Shown here in pieces: positions 38,311 through 47,008 of a stretch of DNA of 64,000 nt. The DNA is from Flavobacterium frigoris. Its GTDB lineage: Bacteria > Bacteroidota > Bacteroidia > Flavobacteriales > Flavobacteriaceae. A model generated the notes under the pieces. That model was not told where the DNA came from, searched no databases, and saw nothing but the letters and a program-made list of their open reading frames with translations. Position 1 is the stretch's first letter. The number at the start of each line of letters is the position of its first letter. Both the position numbers and the translations under genes were made by a program. The DNA lies in contig NZ_FOFZ01000004.1 in assembly GCF_900111075.1 (NCBI RefSeq), positions 186,001 through 250,000 on the forward strand. Reading direction: 5' to 3'.

Positions 38311-38751
38311 TTATTTACTCTTAAACTTCCAATCAAATTCATCTTTCTGATTGATGATAGCTCCCACTTCAACTTTTACAACCTCATCAAATTCTGTTTG
38401 AAAGATAATCCAATTGTCTTCGTTAAAATAGTTTTCGAAAGTATCAAATTCTTCCTGAGTAAATTTAGCTACTCCTTTTGCAACCAATTCTTTTTTGACT
38501 TCACTAATTTTTCTATTAATCACTTTATGTCCAAATAACTCCAAGTTTGGATTAGAAGCTACCATATAACCTAGTCTAAAGTCTTCCTCTTTGTAGAATG
38601 TCAAACGGATTTTGAGAGTGTTGTAAGCAAAAATGACGTTATCATCTTCGTCTTTATAGTTTCTATCCGGCTTACCGTATATTGCAGTAACATCCTTTTG
38701 TTTCATCCCGAAAATGAGTTGATCAATTCCGTTTTTTAAGTTTATTTTCAT
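38311..38751 (-). CDS. Hypothetical cytoplasmic protein
   Basis: The 146-residue protein has no signal peptide or membrane segment. The N-terminal half (LKNGIDQLIFGMKQKDVTAIYGKPDRNYKDEDDNVIFAYN) resembles small domains of the SmpA/BLIP-like 'GMxxxxVxxxxGxPd' type, and the C-terminal half is acidic (EEFDTFENYFNEDNWIIFQTEFDEVV). No family assigned with confidence. It converges on the immunophilin operon and has no partner on its strand. Confidence 0.72.
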   Translation of the reverse strand: MKINLKNGIDQLIFGMKQKDVTAIYGKPDRNYKDEDDNVIFAYNTLKIRLTFYKEEDFRLGYMVASNPNLELFGHKVINRKISEVKKELVAKGVAKFTQEEFDTFENYFNEDNWIIFQTEFDEVVKVEVGAIINQKDEFDWKFKSK

Positions 38752-39072
38752 CTGATTCTATTTTACCGCAAAGTTCGCAAAGTTTTTGGCAAATTGCGCT
38801 ATGTTTTATTTTTTTATCATTTTCAATGTCTTCTTAATAGAAGCAATTCTTGCGAGGTCTACATGCTTGTAACCATTTTGCAATTCATTGCTTTTTCCCT
38901 ATCTTTATGAGACTATAAACATTTAGCTTAATCTAATTCCCAACATCCTGAATTCAAAGCAGCTTAATCACTGCTAGAAACATTGCTAACACCAACCTCT
39001 CAGAAGAACATTCGAAAGATTGGATTCACAGGACAGCACGATTTTTTGTGTCAAACATTAAATTATTCGAAA
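38752..39072. other. Intergenic region with possible coding remnant
   Basis: About 320 bases separate divergent genes. Near the left end is a CGCAAAGTTCGCAAAG-type short direct repeat (38767-38782). A 31-codon open stretch on the minus strand (38806-38898, reading ...GYKHVDLARIASIKK...) has a natural-looking composition but no start codon in a sensible place. No hairpin or exact promoter box was seen. Confidence 0.4.
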
Positions 39073-40203
39073 ATGGATTTCATAAAAGTAGCATCGCTTT
39101 CTGAACTTCCAGAAGGCAGCAGTAAAATAGTAAAAGTAAAAAATTCAAAAGTGGCTCTGTTTCATTTCAACGGAAAAATAACGGCTATTGGTAATGCCTG
39201 TTTACATAAAGGAGGTCCGCTAGGCTTAGGATGTATTGAAAAGAAATACGATGGTACTTACGTAACTTGTCCTTGGCATGGCTGGGAATATAATATCCAA
39301 ACGGGTACAGCACCGCCAGGATACAAAGACCAGCAGGCAGTTTATGAAATAAAAATAAAGGGAGATGCGGTTCTAATAAGCGAAGAACCCATAATTAAAG
39401 CCAAAAAAGCAACACACGATTTAAGTGCCTTGGACGATTTAATTCATCTAAAATACCAGACCACGGCAACTTCTATAAACATATTAGGAATCTCAACCAC
39501 CAATATGAATGATGATCTGGTACGGTTCAGCACATCCGAAAATGCGCTGGAAAAAGCCTTGGCGTATGCAACTGAAAAATATGGAGCCGAAACAAAAATG
39601 ATAAAGCTAAGGCAATTGAACTTTCGGCATTGCGAAGGCTATTATTCTCAGCATATGAATGCTTGTACCTGGCCCTGTAGTGTGACTGAAATGGATGTCA
39701 AAGATGGCATGACGCAGGTCTATCGCGACATGGTATTGTGGGCTGATGTAGTTTTGGTGGCTACTCCCATTCGCTGGGGAAATGCTTCTTCTTTATACTA
39801 CAAAATGGCAGAAAGATTGAATACGGTGCAAAATCAAATTACTCTCAAGAAAAAAATATTAATACAAAACAAAGTCGCAGCTTTCATTATCACTGGAGGC
39901 CAAGACAATATCCAAGCTGTCGCAGGTCAATTAATGGTGTTTTTTACTGATTTGGGATTTGTCTTTCCTCCATTCAGTTTCTTGGGTTGGAGCAGAGGAT
40001 GGACAGCAGAAGACATGGACAAGAATGTCCTACAATTTAAAAAGAGTGAGTATATAAAGCGCACCACCAAAGAAATGATAGATAACTGTGTCGAAACTCT
40101 ATCTCAAATAAAAAAAAGAGATATTTTCAAAATAATCGCTCCAAAACCACATCGACAAGATTCTCTATCCGCAGATATTGACAATCCAGAGATGAATATT
40201 TAG
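39073..40203 (+). CDS. Rieske 2Fe-2S domain fused to flavodoxin-like NAD(P)H-dependent reductase
   Basis: From the ATG at 39073 the protein has 376 residues; an upstream TTG (38983) is possible but adds an unlikely 30-residue tail. The N-terminal Rieske domain (1-115) has both cluster motifs, CLH (Cys43, His45) and CPWHGW (Cys66, His69). The rest (about 125-345) resembles NADPH-dependent FMN reductases of the flavodoxin fold: SINILGISTTNMND, ADVVLVATPIRWGNASSLYYKMAERLN and AAFIITGGQDNIQAVAGQL. The fusion suggests internal electron transfer between flavin and iron-sulfur centre. Substrate unknown; a metal ATPase lies downstream. Confidence 0.85.
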   Translation: MDFIKVASLSELPEGSSKIVKVKNSKVALFHFNGKITAIGNACLHKGGPLGLGCIEKKYDGTYVTCPWHGWEYNIQTGTAPPGYKDQQAVYEIKIKGDAVLISEEPIIKAKKATHDLSALDDLIHLKYQTTATSINILGISTTNMNDDLVRFSTSENALEKALAYATEKYGAETKMIKLRQLNFRHCEGYYSQHMNACTWPCSVTEMDVKDGMTQVYRDMVLWADVVLVATPIRWGNASSLYYKMAERLNTVQNQITLKKKILIQNKVAAFIITGGQDNIQAVAGQLMVFFTDLGFVFPPFSFLGWSRGWTAEDMDKNVLQFKKSEYIKRTTKEMIDNCVETLSQIKKRDIFKIIAPKPHRQDSLSADIDNPEMNI

Positions 40204-40266
40204 AGTTAGACGCCAGTACTACTCTAAAAAAATTGTTTAAAAAAGCTGTTTTTCACGGCTGCTAAT

Positions 40267-40443
40267 TCAGCTACTGAGACTTGCTGCCCCCAATACTAAA
40301 AACAGACTTCCAGCTATTACATAATATGCTACATCAACGGACGAAACGTTATTTTTGTTTAACTTAGCCTTCAAAAAAACAAATACAACATCCCCAATTT
40401 TCTCGTAACTGCCGGCATACCCATAAAACGATCCGTTGGGATC
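40267..40443 (-). pseudogene. 3' remnant of a membrane protein gene
   Basis: On the minus strand an open frame of 58 codons reads DPNGSFYGYAGSYEKIGDVV, then a polar segment, then VAYYVIAGSLFLVLGAASLS and a TGA stop. Composition and the C-terminal membrane helix look like real protein. An in-frame TAA directly precedes the first codon and no start codon lies inside, so this is the tail of a decayed or truncated gene. The parent family was not identified. Confidence 0.5.
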
Positions 40444-40484
40444 TTAAGGATTACTAAAATTCAGTTAGAACAAATGATTTATAT

Positions 40485-42374
40485 ATGAAACTCCCCATTC
40501 AAGATAAAAAATTTATTTTACTACTTTCAGCCGTAACAATCGTTATCATTTTAGAAATTTTATCTATTATTGGTATACACATCCCTATGCCTTACGGCCC
40601 TTTTATTTTCGCCGTATTTATCATCGGTATTGGTCACGCCGTTTTGATAAATGGTATAAAAGCGATTTTTAAACTTAAATTCAGCAGCATCAATTTACTA
40701 ATGACAATTGCTGTTGTAGCGGCCTTTTATTTGGGAGAATACCCTGAAGCGGCAGTTGTTATTGTACTCTATGTTTTGGGCGAACGGCTTGAAGATATAG
40801 GTCTTGAGAACTCAAAATCGGCATTAGACCAATTAGTAAACATAGCCCCAAAAACCGCTTTTGTCAAATCAGAAAATAAAAATGTTCCCGTAAACAAAGT
40901 TGCTGTAGGCACTATCATTCAAGTGAAACCAGGTGAAATGATTCCGCTAGACGGAAAAATAGTATCAGGAGAAACAACCGTTGATGAAGCGGCTATTACT
41001 GGAGAACCCATGCCGAAAGACAAGCATCCAGGCGATATTTTATTTGCAGGAACACTTAACAAAAATGGTTTTGTCGAAATGGAAACCACAACACTTTCTA
41101 TAGATACCACCTTCGCAAAAATAATTCGTCTGACTTTTGAAGCAGCTGCATCTAGAAGTGACACCCAGAAATTCATTCAACGTTTTTCTAAATTCTATAC
41201 GCCTACTATAATCGCGATGGCAGTTTTGGTCTTTGCAATACCAGTATTTATACTAAACTTAGACTTTGACCTTTGGTTGAAACAAGCCATTACGCTCTTA
41301 GTGATCGCCTGCCCCTGCGCACTTGTAATCTCTACACCCGTTGCCATCTACGCTGCTATAGGAAATGCTTCCGCAAAAGGAGCCCTGGTAAAAGGAGGGA
41401 AATACATCGAGGCCATGGCTCAGATAAAAGCGATTGCCTTAGACAAAACGAGAACCATCACTTATGGAACTCCAATCGTTTCCGATGTTTTTCCGCTAAA
41501 TGGAACCAGCCGTGAAGAGCTTTTATCCTGTACCGCCGGAACAGAACTTTTCTCTGAACATCCATTGGCGCAAGCCATTGTCACGGCAAGCAAAGCAGAG
41601 GGTTTTGAACCGCATAAAGCCGAAGGTTTTAAAAGCATCATGGGAAAAGGGGCAATTGCACGATGTTTAGTTTGTGAGGATGAAACTGTTTTTGTGGGTA
41701 AACTTGACTTCATTAGAGAATATCACGAAGTAACTGAAGAAGCTGAAAAAATTGTCGAACAATTAGCTTCAGAAGGCAAAACAAGCGTTGTCGTTAGTTT
41801 TGGTCAAGGTGTCGCCGGTATTATAGGTTTGACTGATGCTATAAAACCCGATAGCATTACCGCCATAAAACAATTACAAGCGCTTAATATTGAGTTAATA
41901 ATGCTAACAGGAGACAGCGAAAAAGCAGCTCATTTTGTGGCCAATACCATCGGTATCAAAAAAGTATTTGGGGGCTTACTTCCGGAAAACAAATCGGATA
42001 AAATGGCGGCTCTTTTAAAAGAATATGGTAACGTGGCCATGGTTGGAGACGGCATAAACGATGCACCAGCTCTGGCATTAAGTACCGTGGGAATTGCAAT
42101 GGGAGCTGCCGGAAGCGATACGGCCATTGAAACAGCCAATATTGCCCTGATGAACGACAAACTTTCCCTTATCCCGTTTCTAATTCGTCTCAGCAAAAAA
42201 ACCCTCTTAAGAATAAAAATCAATACTATAGGAGCCATCGCCGTGAAAGTAATTTTTATCACATTGGCCTTTCTGGGATACAGCAATTTGGTTTTCGCGA
42301 TTGCTGCAGATGTAGGAGTTACTTTGGTTGTGATTTTATTGAGTCTGAACTTGATGAAATTTGAAAACAAATAA
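40485..42374 (+). CDS. Heavy-metal P1B-type ATPase (Zn/Cd-type), variant phosphorylation motif
   Basis: The 629-residue membrane ATPase has no N-terminal metal-binding domain. It shows the transmembrane metal site ACPCAL (Cys276, Cys278), the actuator TGEP (172-175), the HP motif in SEHPLAQAI and the hinge MVGDGINDAPAL. The C-terminal pair of helices is present. The phosphorylation motif reads DKTRTIT (320-326) with Arg where almost all P-type pumps have Gly (DKTGT). CPC-type pumps export Zn, Cd, Pb or Cu; the layout favours Zn/Cd/Co. No metal regulator gene is adjacent. Confidence 0.93.
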   Translation: MKLPIQDKKFILLLSAVTIVIILEILSIIGIHIPMPYGPFIFAVFIIGIGHAVLINGIKAIFKLKFSSINLLMTIAVVAAFYLGEYPEAAVVIVLYVLGERLEDIGLENSKSALDQLVNIAPKTAFVKSENKNVPVNKVAVGTIIQVKPGEMIPLDGKIVSGETTVDEAAITGEPMPKDKHPGDILFAGTLNKNGFVEMETTTLSIDTTFAKIIRLTFEAAASRSDTQKFIQRFSKFYTPTIIAMAVLVFAIPVFILNLDFDLWLKQAITLLVIACPCALVISTPVAIYAAIGNASAKGALVKGGKYIEAMAQIKAIALDKTRTITYGTPIVSDVFPLNGTSREELLSCTAGTELFSEHPLAQAIVTASKAEGFEPHKAEGFKSIMGKGAIARCLVCEDETVFVGKLDFIREYHEVTEEAEKIVEQLASEGKTSVVVSFGQGVAGIIGLTDAIKPDSITAIKQLQALNIELIMLTGDSEKAAHFVANTIGIKKVFGGLLPENKSDKMAALLKEYGNVAMVGDGINDAPALALSTVGIAMGAAGSDTAIETANIALMNDKLSLIPFLIRLSKKTLLRIKINTIGAIAVKVIFITLAFLGYSNLVFAIAADVGVTLVVILLSLNLMKFENK

Positions 42375-42644
42375 AGACCAACTATCACCTTAATTTATAT
42401 ATATATAACGACCTTCTATTTCTAGTGTTAAACATTAACTAAAGGCTACTAAAAATTACGAACTAATTTTCAGCACTTCAAATTCACAATTTTATTCCAT
42501 TCAGATCTTTTTTGTGTGGTATTTCACTCTAAAAAAAATAATTTTGAGATAATAAATTGGATATAATTCACTAACTTTCATAATGATAAGCAAGCGAACT
42601 TCTCTTTATCAAGCTTTTTAGAAATCAAATTAAAATGTTAGTCC

Positions 42645-44489
42645 ATGAAAATATCATTTGAAAAAAAAGTCTTTATTGGGTTTGTCATAAATGTTCTGGT
42701 AGTCATTGCTTCTGGATGGATTTTCATTTCCCGACTTAACAAGCAAAGAGATAAAACAATGGATTCGATATTGGATTGGGTAGAGGTTGCTTTATTTGCG
42801 CTATCCATCATTTTATTAATTGTTGTCTACTTTATTATTAATTCGCAATTAAAAGCTAAGCAGACATCTCAAAAATTACTATTCGACAACAGGCAATTAC
42901 TTCAGTCAATTATTGACAATACATCCAATCCCATTTTTATAAAAAGAATAAACGGCGAATATCTTTTGATTAACAAACAATTTGGGGATCTATTTAAAAT
43001 ATCGAATGATGAAATCGTAGGAAAAACAGACTATGATTTTTTACCAGAAAGTGTTGCTGAAGCCTACAGAAACTCAGACATTGAGGTCGTAAAAAAACTA
43101 CGCGAATTAAAGACCGAAGAAACCATCCAGCAAAAAGATGGCAAGCATACTTACATAGCTGTAAAATTCCCTTTGTATGACTCAACGGGTAGGATTTATG
43201 CGATTGGAGGAATATCTACTGATATTACCGAAAGAAAGAAGATGGAAGAATCCTTAGTTGCATCAGACAAGTTCTTTACTATGTCTGCAGAAATGATGAT
43301 TATTGCTTCATCAACACGCTTTGTTAAAGTAAATCCGGCCACTATCAAAATACTAGGCTATTCTGAAGAAGAACTATTAAGCCAGCCTTTTCTAAACTTT
43401 GTCTATAAAGAAGACAAAACGAATACAGAAGGGGAAGTTGTTAAACTAGAAACTGGAGCAACTACAAAACAGTTTAAAAACAGATATATAGGTAAAGACG
43501 GATCTATCAAATGGATTCAGTGGTCTACTTTCCCTGATGTAAAAACGGGTTTATTGTATGCCGTTGCAAGTGATGTAACGCAATTAGTCGAAAATGAAAA
43601 ATCATTAAATGCAGCTGATAATTTTTTCAATATCTCACTAGACATTATGATTATTGCTTCAAGGGAAAAATTTGAAAAAATAAATCCTACAATGGTTAAA
43701 ACATTAGGATACTCAGAAGAGGAGCTATTAAAACATCCCTTTCTCGATTTTGTACATCCAGATGATAAAGAAAGCACTCAAAAGGAAATTGAGACGATTC
43801 GAGATGGGTCTCAAATACTTGAGTTTAAAAACCGATGGATCTGTAAAGACGGTTCATTTAAATGGCTCATTTGGTCTGCCATTGCTGATCCAAAAACGAG
43901 ATTAATGTATGCCGTTGCACGCGACATTACAACACTTGTACAATTAGAAAAAGAACAACAACAAGCAATTGATGAGCTCTATGAAAATGAGGAAAAATTG
44001 CGACTGATTCTTGAGAATATAAGTGAAGGCGTTATCGTGGCAGATTCTCAAAAAAAGGTAATCATGGCAAATTATATTGCAAATGAAATGTTTGGAATTG
44101 AAGAAGATGATCTTATATCAGCTAACATTTCAGATCATTTTGAGCTTTATTTCCCTGATGAAAAAACAATTTTTCCTTCGCAAAACTTACCTATGGAACG
44201 AGCATTAAACGGAGAAGTTACAAATGATATTGACATTGTGCTTTGGGACTCTGACAAACGTGAAAAAAAACGAGTTCTTATTAGCGGGAGACCATTAATC
44301 GACCTAGACAATAATGTAGTTGCAGCGGTAGTTACCATAAAAGATATCAGTAAATACAAACACTTAGAGGAAGAATTAAAAAAAACAGAAACAAAATACC
44401 GACAACTAATAGGTTTTAGAAAAACAGAGGATAAAAAAGAGGAAATAAAAGAAGACGGCAAAGAAAAAGAATCGAAGCTTGGAGATTAG
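42645..44489 (+). CDS. Membrane-bound multi-PAS protein without a kinase domain
   Basis: The 614-residue protein has two membrane segments (about 8-28 and 46-65) and four PAS domains (about 85-203, 205-318, 322-440 and 450-575). PAS 2 and PAS 3 are alike (KFFTMSAEMMIIAS/NFFNISLDIMIIAS and YSEEELL in both), so an internal duplication is likely. After PAS 4 the chain ends with a short coiled coil and a Lys/Glu-rich tail. There is no His box, HATPase, GGDEF or helix-turn-helix domain. The stop overlaps the convergent GNAT gene by 4 bases. It could be a partner sensor for another kinase, or a kinase that lost its end. Confidence 0.88.
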   Translation: MKISFEKKVFIGFVINVLVVIASGWIFISRLNKQRDKTMDSILDWVEVALFALSIILLIVVYFIINSQLKAKQTSQKLLFDNRQLLQSIIDNTSNPIFIKRINGEYLLINKQFGDLFKISNDEIVGKTDYDFLPESVAEAYRNSDIEVVKKLRELKTEETIQQKDGKHTYIAVKFPLYDSTGRIYAIGGISTDITERKKMEESLVASDKFFTMSAEMMIIASSTRFVKVNPATIKILGYSEEELLSQPFLNFVYKEDKTNTEGEVVKLETGATTKQFKNRYIGKDGSIKWIQWSTFPDVKTGLLYAVASDVTQLVENEKSLNAADNFFNISLDIMIIASREKFEKINPTMVKTLGYSEEELLKHPFLDFVHPDDKESTQKEIETIRDGSQILEFKNRWICKDGSFKWLIWSAIADPKTRLMYAVARDITTLVQLEKEQQQAIDELYENEEKLRLILENISEGVIVADSQKKVIMANYIANEMFGIEEDDLISANISDHFELYFPDEKTIFPSQNLPMERALNGEVTNDIDIVLWDSDKREKKRVLISGRPLIDLDNNVVAAVVTIKDISKYKHLEEELKKTETKYRQLIGFRKTEDKKEEIKEDGKEKESKLGD

Positions 44490-45094
44490 TTCAATTCTTT
44501 TACAATACTAACAAGGCGCTGCTTAACATTGCTAAACCATTCCTCTCTAAGAATGCTTAAAATAATAGTATCACGTCGTATGTCGCTATTATAAGTTGGC
44601 ATGTGATTTCGCAATATGCCTTCTTCAATGCAGCCGATACTTTTCATCGCGGCAATACTTCTTTTATTATCATTATCAGCTCTAAACTCGACACGTTCCA
44701 TTCCAAGTGTTTCAAAAGCAAATTGTAATAATAAAAGTTTACAGTGCTTGTTTAATCCTGTTCCTCGAAAAGCTGCACCGTACCAAGTATACCCTAATTG
44801 CAGTGTTTTATGAGCAAAATTAATATCATAAAAACGAGTGCTACCAGCATACTTACCAGATTTTTTATCGAAAACAATAAACGGAAACTCTGTTTTTCTT
44901 TCTTTTGCAGCTAATGCTATCTGAATGTACTTCTCTAAATTCTCTTTTCCGTTTGCACGTACTAAAGAATAACACCAAGTATCAGGCTCGTTAATTGAAA
45001 AATCTAATAAATTATTAAAATCACTTTCTAGAAGTGGACGAAGTAAAACCGCTTCATTTTCAAGAATTAAGTCAGGGAAAGGATCCAAATTCAT
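44486..45094 (-). CDS. GNAT-family N-acetyltransferase (RimJ/RimL-like)
   Basis: The 202-residue protein matches the RimJ/RimL group of GNAT enzymes: VLLRPLLESDFNNLLDFS at the N-terminus, GSTRFYDINFAHKTLQLGYTW, then the acetyl-CoA segment GTGLNKHCKLLLLQFAFETL and VEFRADNDNKRSIAAMKSIG. Members acetylate N-termini of proteins or small molecules; the target here is unknown. The 3' end overlaps the convergent PAS gene by 4 bases, both stop codons lying in the overlap. Confidence 0.92.
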   Translation of the reverse strand: MNLDPFPDLILENEAVLLRPLLESDFNNLLDFSINEPDTWCYSLVRANGKENLEKYIQIALAAKERKTEFPFIVFDKKSGKYAGSTRFYDINFAHKTLQLGYTWYGAAFRGTGLNKHCKLLLLQFAFETLGMERVEFRADNDNKRSIAAMKSIGCIEEGILRNHMPTYNSDIRRDTIILSILREEWFSNVKQRLVSIVKELN

Positions 45095-45171
45095 TTGCTA
45101 AGTATCAGAAATTAGTATTTTGGTAGTTTTTACTTCAATTCTATATTATGCGTTGTATTTATAAAATAGAA

Positions 45172-45534
45172 CTACTCTGGCGCATACATTTCATCGTAGC
45201 GCATAGGAACTTGTGGGTCATACAATGGACATTTATATTCTTCCATAATATTCACTAATTGATCCATTGTTTTCCCTTCGGTACCATAGCAATCAATCTG
45301 TATACTTTGTGGCGTTGTTAGTACTTGAAAAGCTCCTGGTCCACTATTGTTTTTCCAACTATTCTCATCTACCTTTTCCCATTTTGAAAATACAGAAGCA
45401 ATTCTATTCAAAATTACCTGAACAGGAAGTTCTTCTAGGCCTTCAATTGCAGTTTCTTCATCGAGTGCTTCATACACTTCTTGATGGTTTAAGTAAACCT
45501 CCTCTAAATATTTCCAAAAAATTAATTCGTACAT
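45172..45534 (-). CDS. Hypothetical protein
   Basis: The 120-residue, acidic, cytoplasmic protein (no signal peptide) begins MYELIFWKYLEEVYLNHQEV and contains LPVQVILNRIASVFSKWEKV, an SIQIDCYGTEGKTMDQLVNI segment and the C-terminus CPLYDPQVPMRYDEMYAPE. I recognise no family. It lies just downstream of an intergenic repeat element and of purM on the same strand; whether they are co-transcribed is unclear. Confidence 0.75.
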   Translation of the reverse strand: MYELIFWKYLEEVYLNHQEVYEALDEETAIEGLEELPVQVILNRIASVFSKWEKVDENSWKNNSGPGAFQVLTTPQSIQIDCYGTEGKTMDQLVNIMEEYKCPLYDPQVPMRYDEMYAPE

Positions 45535-45548
45535 ATCATTGTGTTTTT

Positions 45549-45632
45549 TAGCCCCGATGGAAACGGCATCCTGTTGTGGTCTCGTCTATTTACGAGACCA
45601 CAACAGATATAGTGAACAGCGGGATTAGCTCC
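45549..45632 (+). repeat. Intergenic repeat with conserved flanks and central hairpin (copy B)
   Basis: The left flank is TAGCCCCGATGGAAACGGCA, a 15-bp perfect hairpin stem (45571-45585 with 45592-45606) follows, and the right flank is GATATAGTGAACAGCGGGAT then TAGCTCC. The flanks match copy A at 10050-10117 in order and orientation, while the hairpin differs. It sits between purM and a hypothetical gene, with no U tract, so it is not a simple terminator. Confidence 0.75.
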
Positions 45633-45640
45633 TAATTATA

Positions 45641-46819
45641 TTAATATTCGAAAGTTCCGTATTCGCTGCTGATTGTCAATTTTTTAGTATCTGCTGCTTC
45701 TACCCTTCCTACGATTTGTGCATCGACATTGAATGATTTTGAAATAGCGATAATATCCTGGGCAACTGCTTCAGGAACATATATTTCCATACGGTGGCCA
45801 CAGTTAAAAACTTGGTACATTTCTTTCCAATCTGTTTTAGACTGTTCTTGTATCAATTTAAATAAAGGAGGAACCGGGAATAAATTATCTTTAATGATGT
45901 GCAGGTTATCTACGAAATGGAGAATTTTTGTCTGCGCTCCTCCACTGCAATGTACCATACCATGAATGGCAGCAGCGTCGTATTTATCTAAAATATTCTT
46001 GATAATAGGTGCATAAGTTCGCGTTGGTGAAAGTACTAACTGTCCTGCATCGATAGGAGAATTCTCCACGGAATCAGTCAATTTCACTTGTCCTGAATAA
46101 ATTAAGTCTTCGGGTACCGCCGCATCAAAACTTTCTGGGTATTTGGTAGCCAAATATTTCCCAAATACATCATGACGAGCAGAAGTTAATCCATTACTTC
46201 CCATTCCGCCATTATAGCTTTTTTCGTAAGATGCCTGACCAAAAGAAGCCAAACCTACAATCACATCCCCTGCTTTGATATTAGCATTGTCTATGACTTT
46301 AGAACGTTTCATTCTTGCCGTGACAGTAGAATCCACGATTATAGTGCGAACGATATCTCCCACATCAGCAGTTTCTCCACCGGTGGAATGAATGGTTACT
46401 CCAAAAGAATCCAACTCTTTAATTAATTCTTCTGTTCCATTGATAATAGCAGAAATTACATCAGCAGTGATAAGGTTTTTGTTTCTACCAATAGTAGAAG
46501 ACAACAAAATATTATCAGTCGCTCCCACACACAATAAATCATCAATATTCATGATTAAAGCATCTTGAGCAATCCCTTTCCAAACGGAAATATCCCCTGT
46601 TTCTTTCCAATACATATACGCTAGAGACGATTTAGTTCCTGCTCCATCTGCATGCATTATCAAACAATATTCGTCGTCTTGAGTAAGGTAATCCGGCACA
46701 ATTTTACAAAATGCTTGAGGAAACAAACCTTTATCAATGTTTTTTATGGCGTTATGCACATCTTCTTTGGATGCCGAAACACCGCGAAGTGCATATCGTT
46801 TACTAGTATCTGAGCTCAT
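45641..46819 (-). CDS. purM: Phosphoribosylformylglycinamidine cyclo-ligase (AIR synthase)
   Basis: PurM closes the imidazole ring of AIR in purine synthesis. The start at 46819 (MSSDTSKRYALRGVSASKED) gives 392 residues and fits the family. An ATG 16 codons upstream falls inside a -7 promoter box, so it is rejected. Visible motifs are the ATP/substrate block HADGAGTKSSLAYMYW, DALIMNIDDLLCVGA, GVTIHSTGGETADVGD and the C-terminal lobe FNCGHRMEIYVPE. This is the longer PurM-like form usual in Bacteroidota. It is a single-gene unit as far as can be seen. Confidence 0.94.
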   Translation of the reverse strand: MSSDTSKRYALRGVSASKEDVHNAIKNIDKGLFPQAFCKIVPDYLTQDDEYCLIMHADGAGTKSSLAYMYWKETGDISVWKGIAQDALIMNIDDLLCVGATDNILLSSTIGRNKNLITADVISAIINGTEELIKELDSFGVTIHSTGGETADVGDIVRTIIVDSTVTARMKRSKVIDNANIKAGDVIVGLASFGQASYEKSYNGGMGSNGLTSARHDVFGKYLATKYPESFDAAVPEDLIYSGQVKLTDSVENSPIDAGQLVLSPTRTYAPIIKNILDKYDAAAIHGMVHCSGGAQTKILHFVDNLHIIKDNLFPVPPLFKLIQEQSKTDWKEMYQVFNCGHRMEIYVPEAVAQDIIAISKSFNVDAQIVGRVEAADTKKLTISSEYGTFEY

Positions 46820-46864
46820 GTAGTGTAGTTGTGTAAGCTGCTTTGAAGCAACTCGGTTGTGCGG

Positions 46865-46872
46865 CAAAGATA
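46865..46872 (-). promoter_or_regulatory. -7 promoter element of purM
   Basis: TATCTTTG on the minus strand matches TAnnTTTG, 45 bases before the ATG at 46819. It overlaps the alternative ATG at 46867. Confidence 0.65.
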
Positions 46873-46951
46873 ATTATTTTTTTTGGGTTTTGACTATTGG
46901 CTGGAAGTAAGTATTTAATGTAAATCTTGCGATTCTATTAGAATAATGGAT

Positions 46952-46984
46952 AAAAAAATGCCTGCCCAAAATGGACAGGCATCA
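46952..46984 (-). terminator. Terminator of the curli-cluster lipoprotein gene
   Basis: A 10-bp stem with one mismatch (46958-46967 with 46973-46982) is followed on the minus strand by a T run, 26 bases after the stop codon at 47009. It probably ends the curli operon. Confidence 0.7.
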
Positions 46985-47008
46985 TCTGAATTAACAATTT
47001 AACATCTA

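Noticed and set aside
38806..38898. A 31-codon minus-strand stretch with natural-looking composition
   Set aside because: It is too short, has no start codon and no recognisable family; it may be a gene remnant but cannot be supported.
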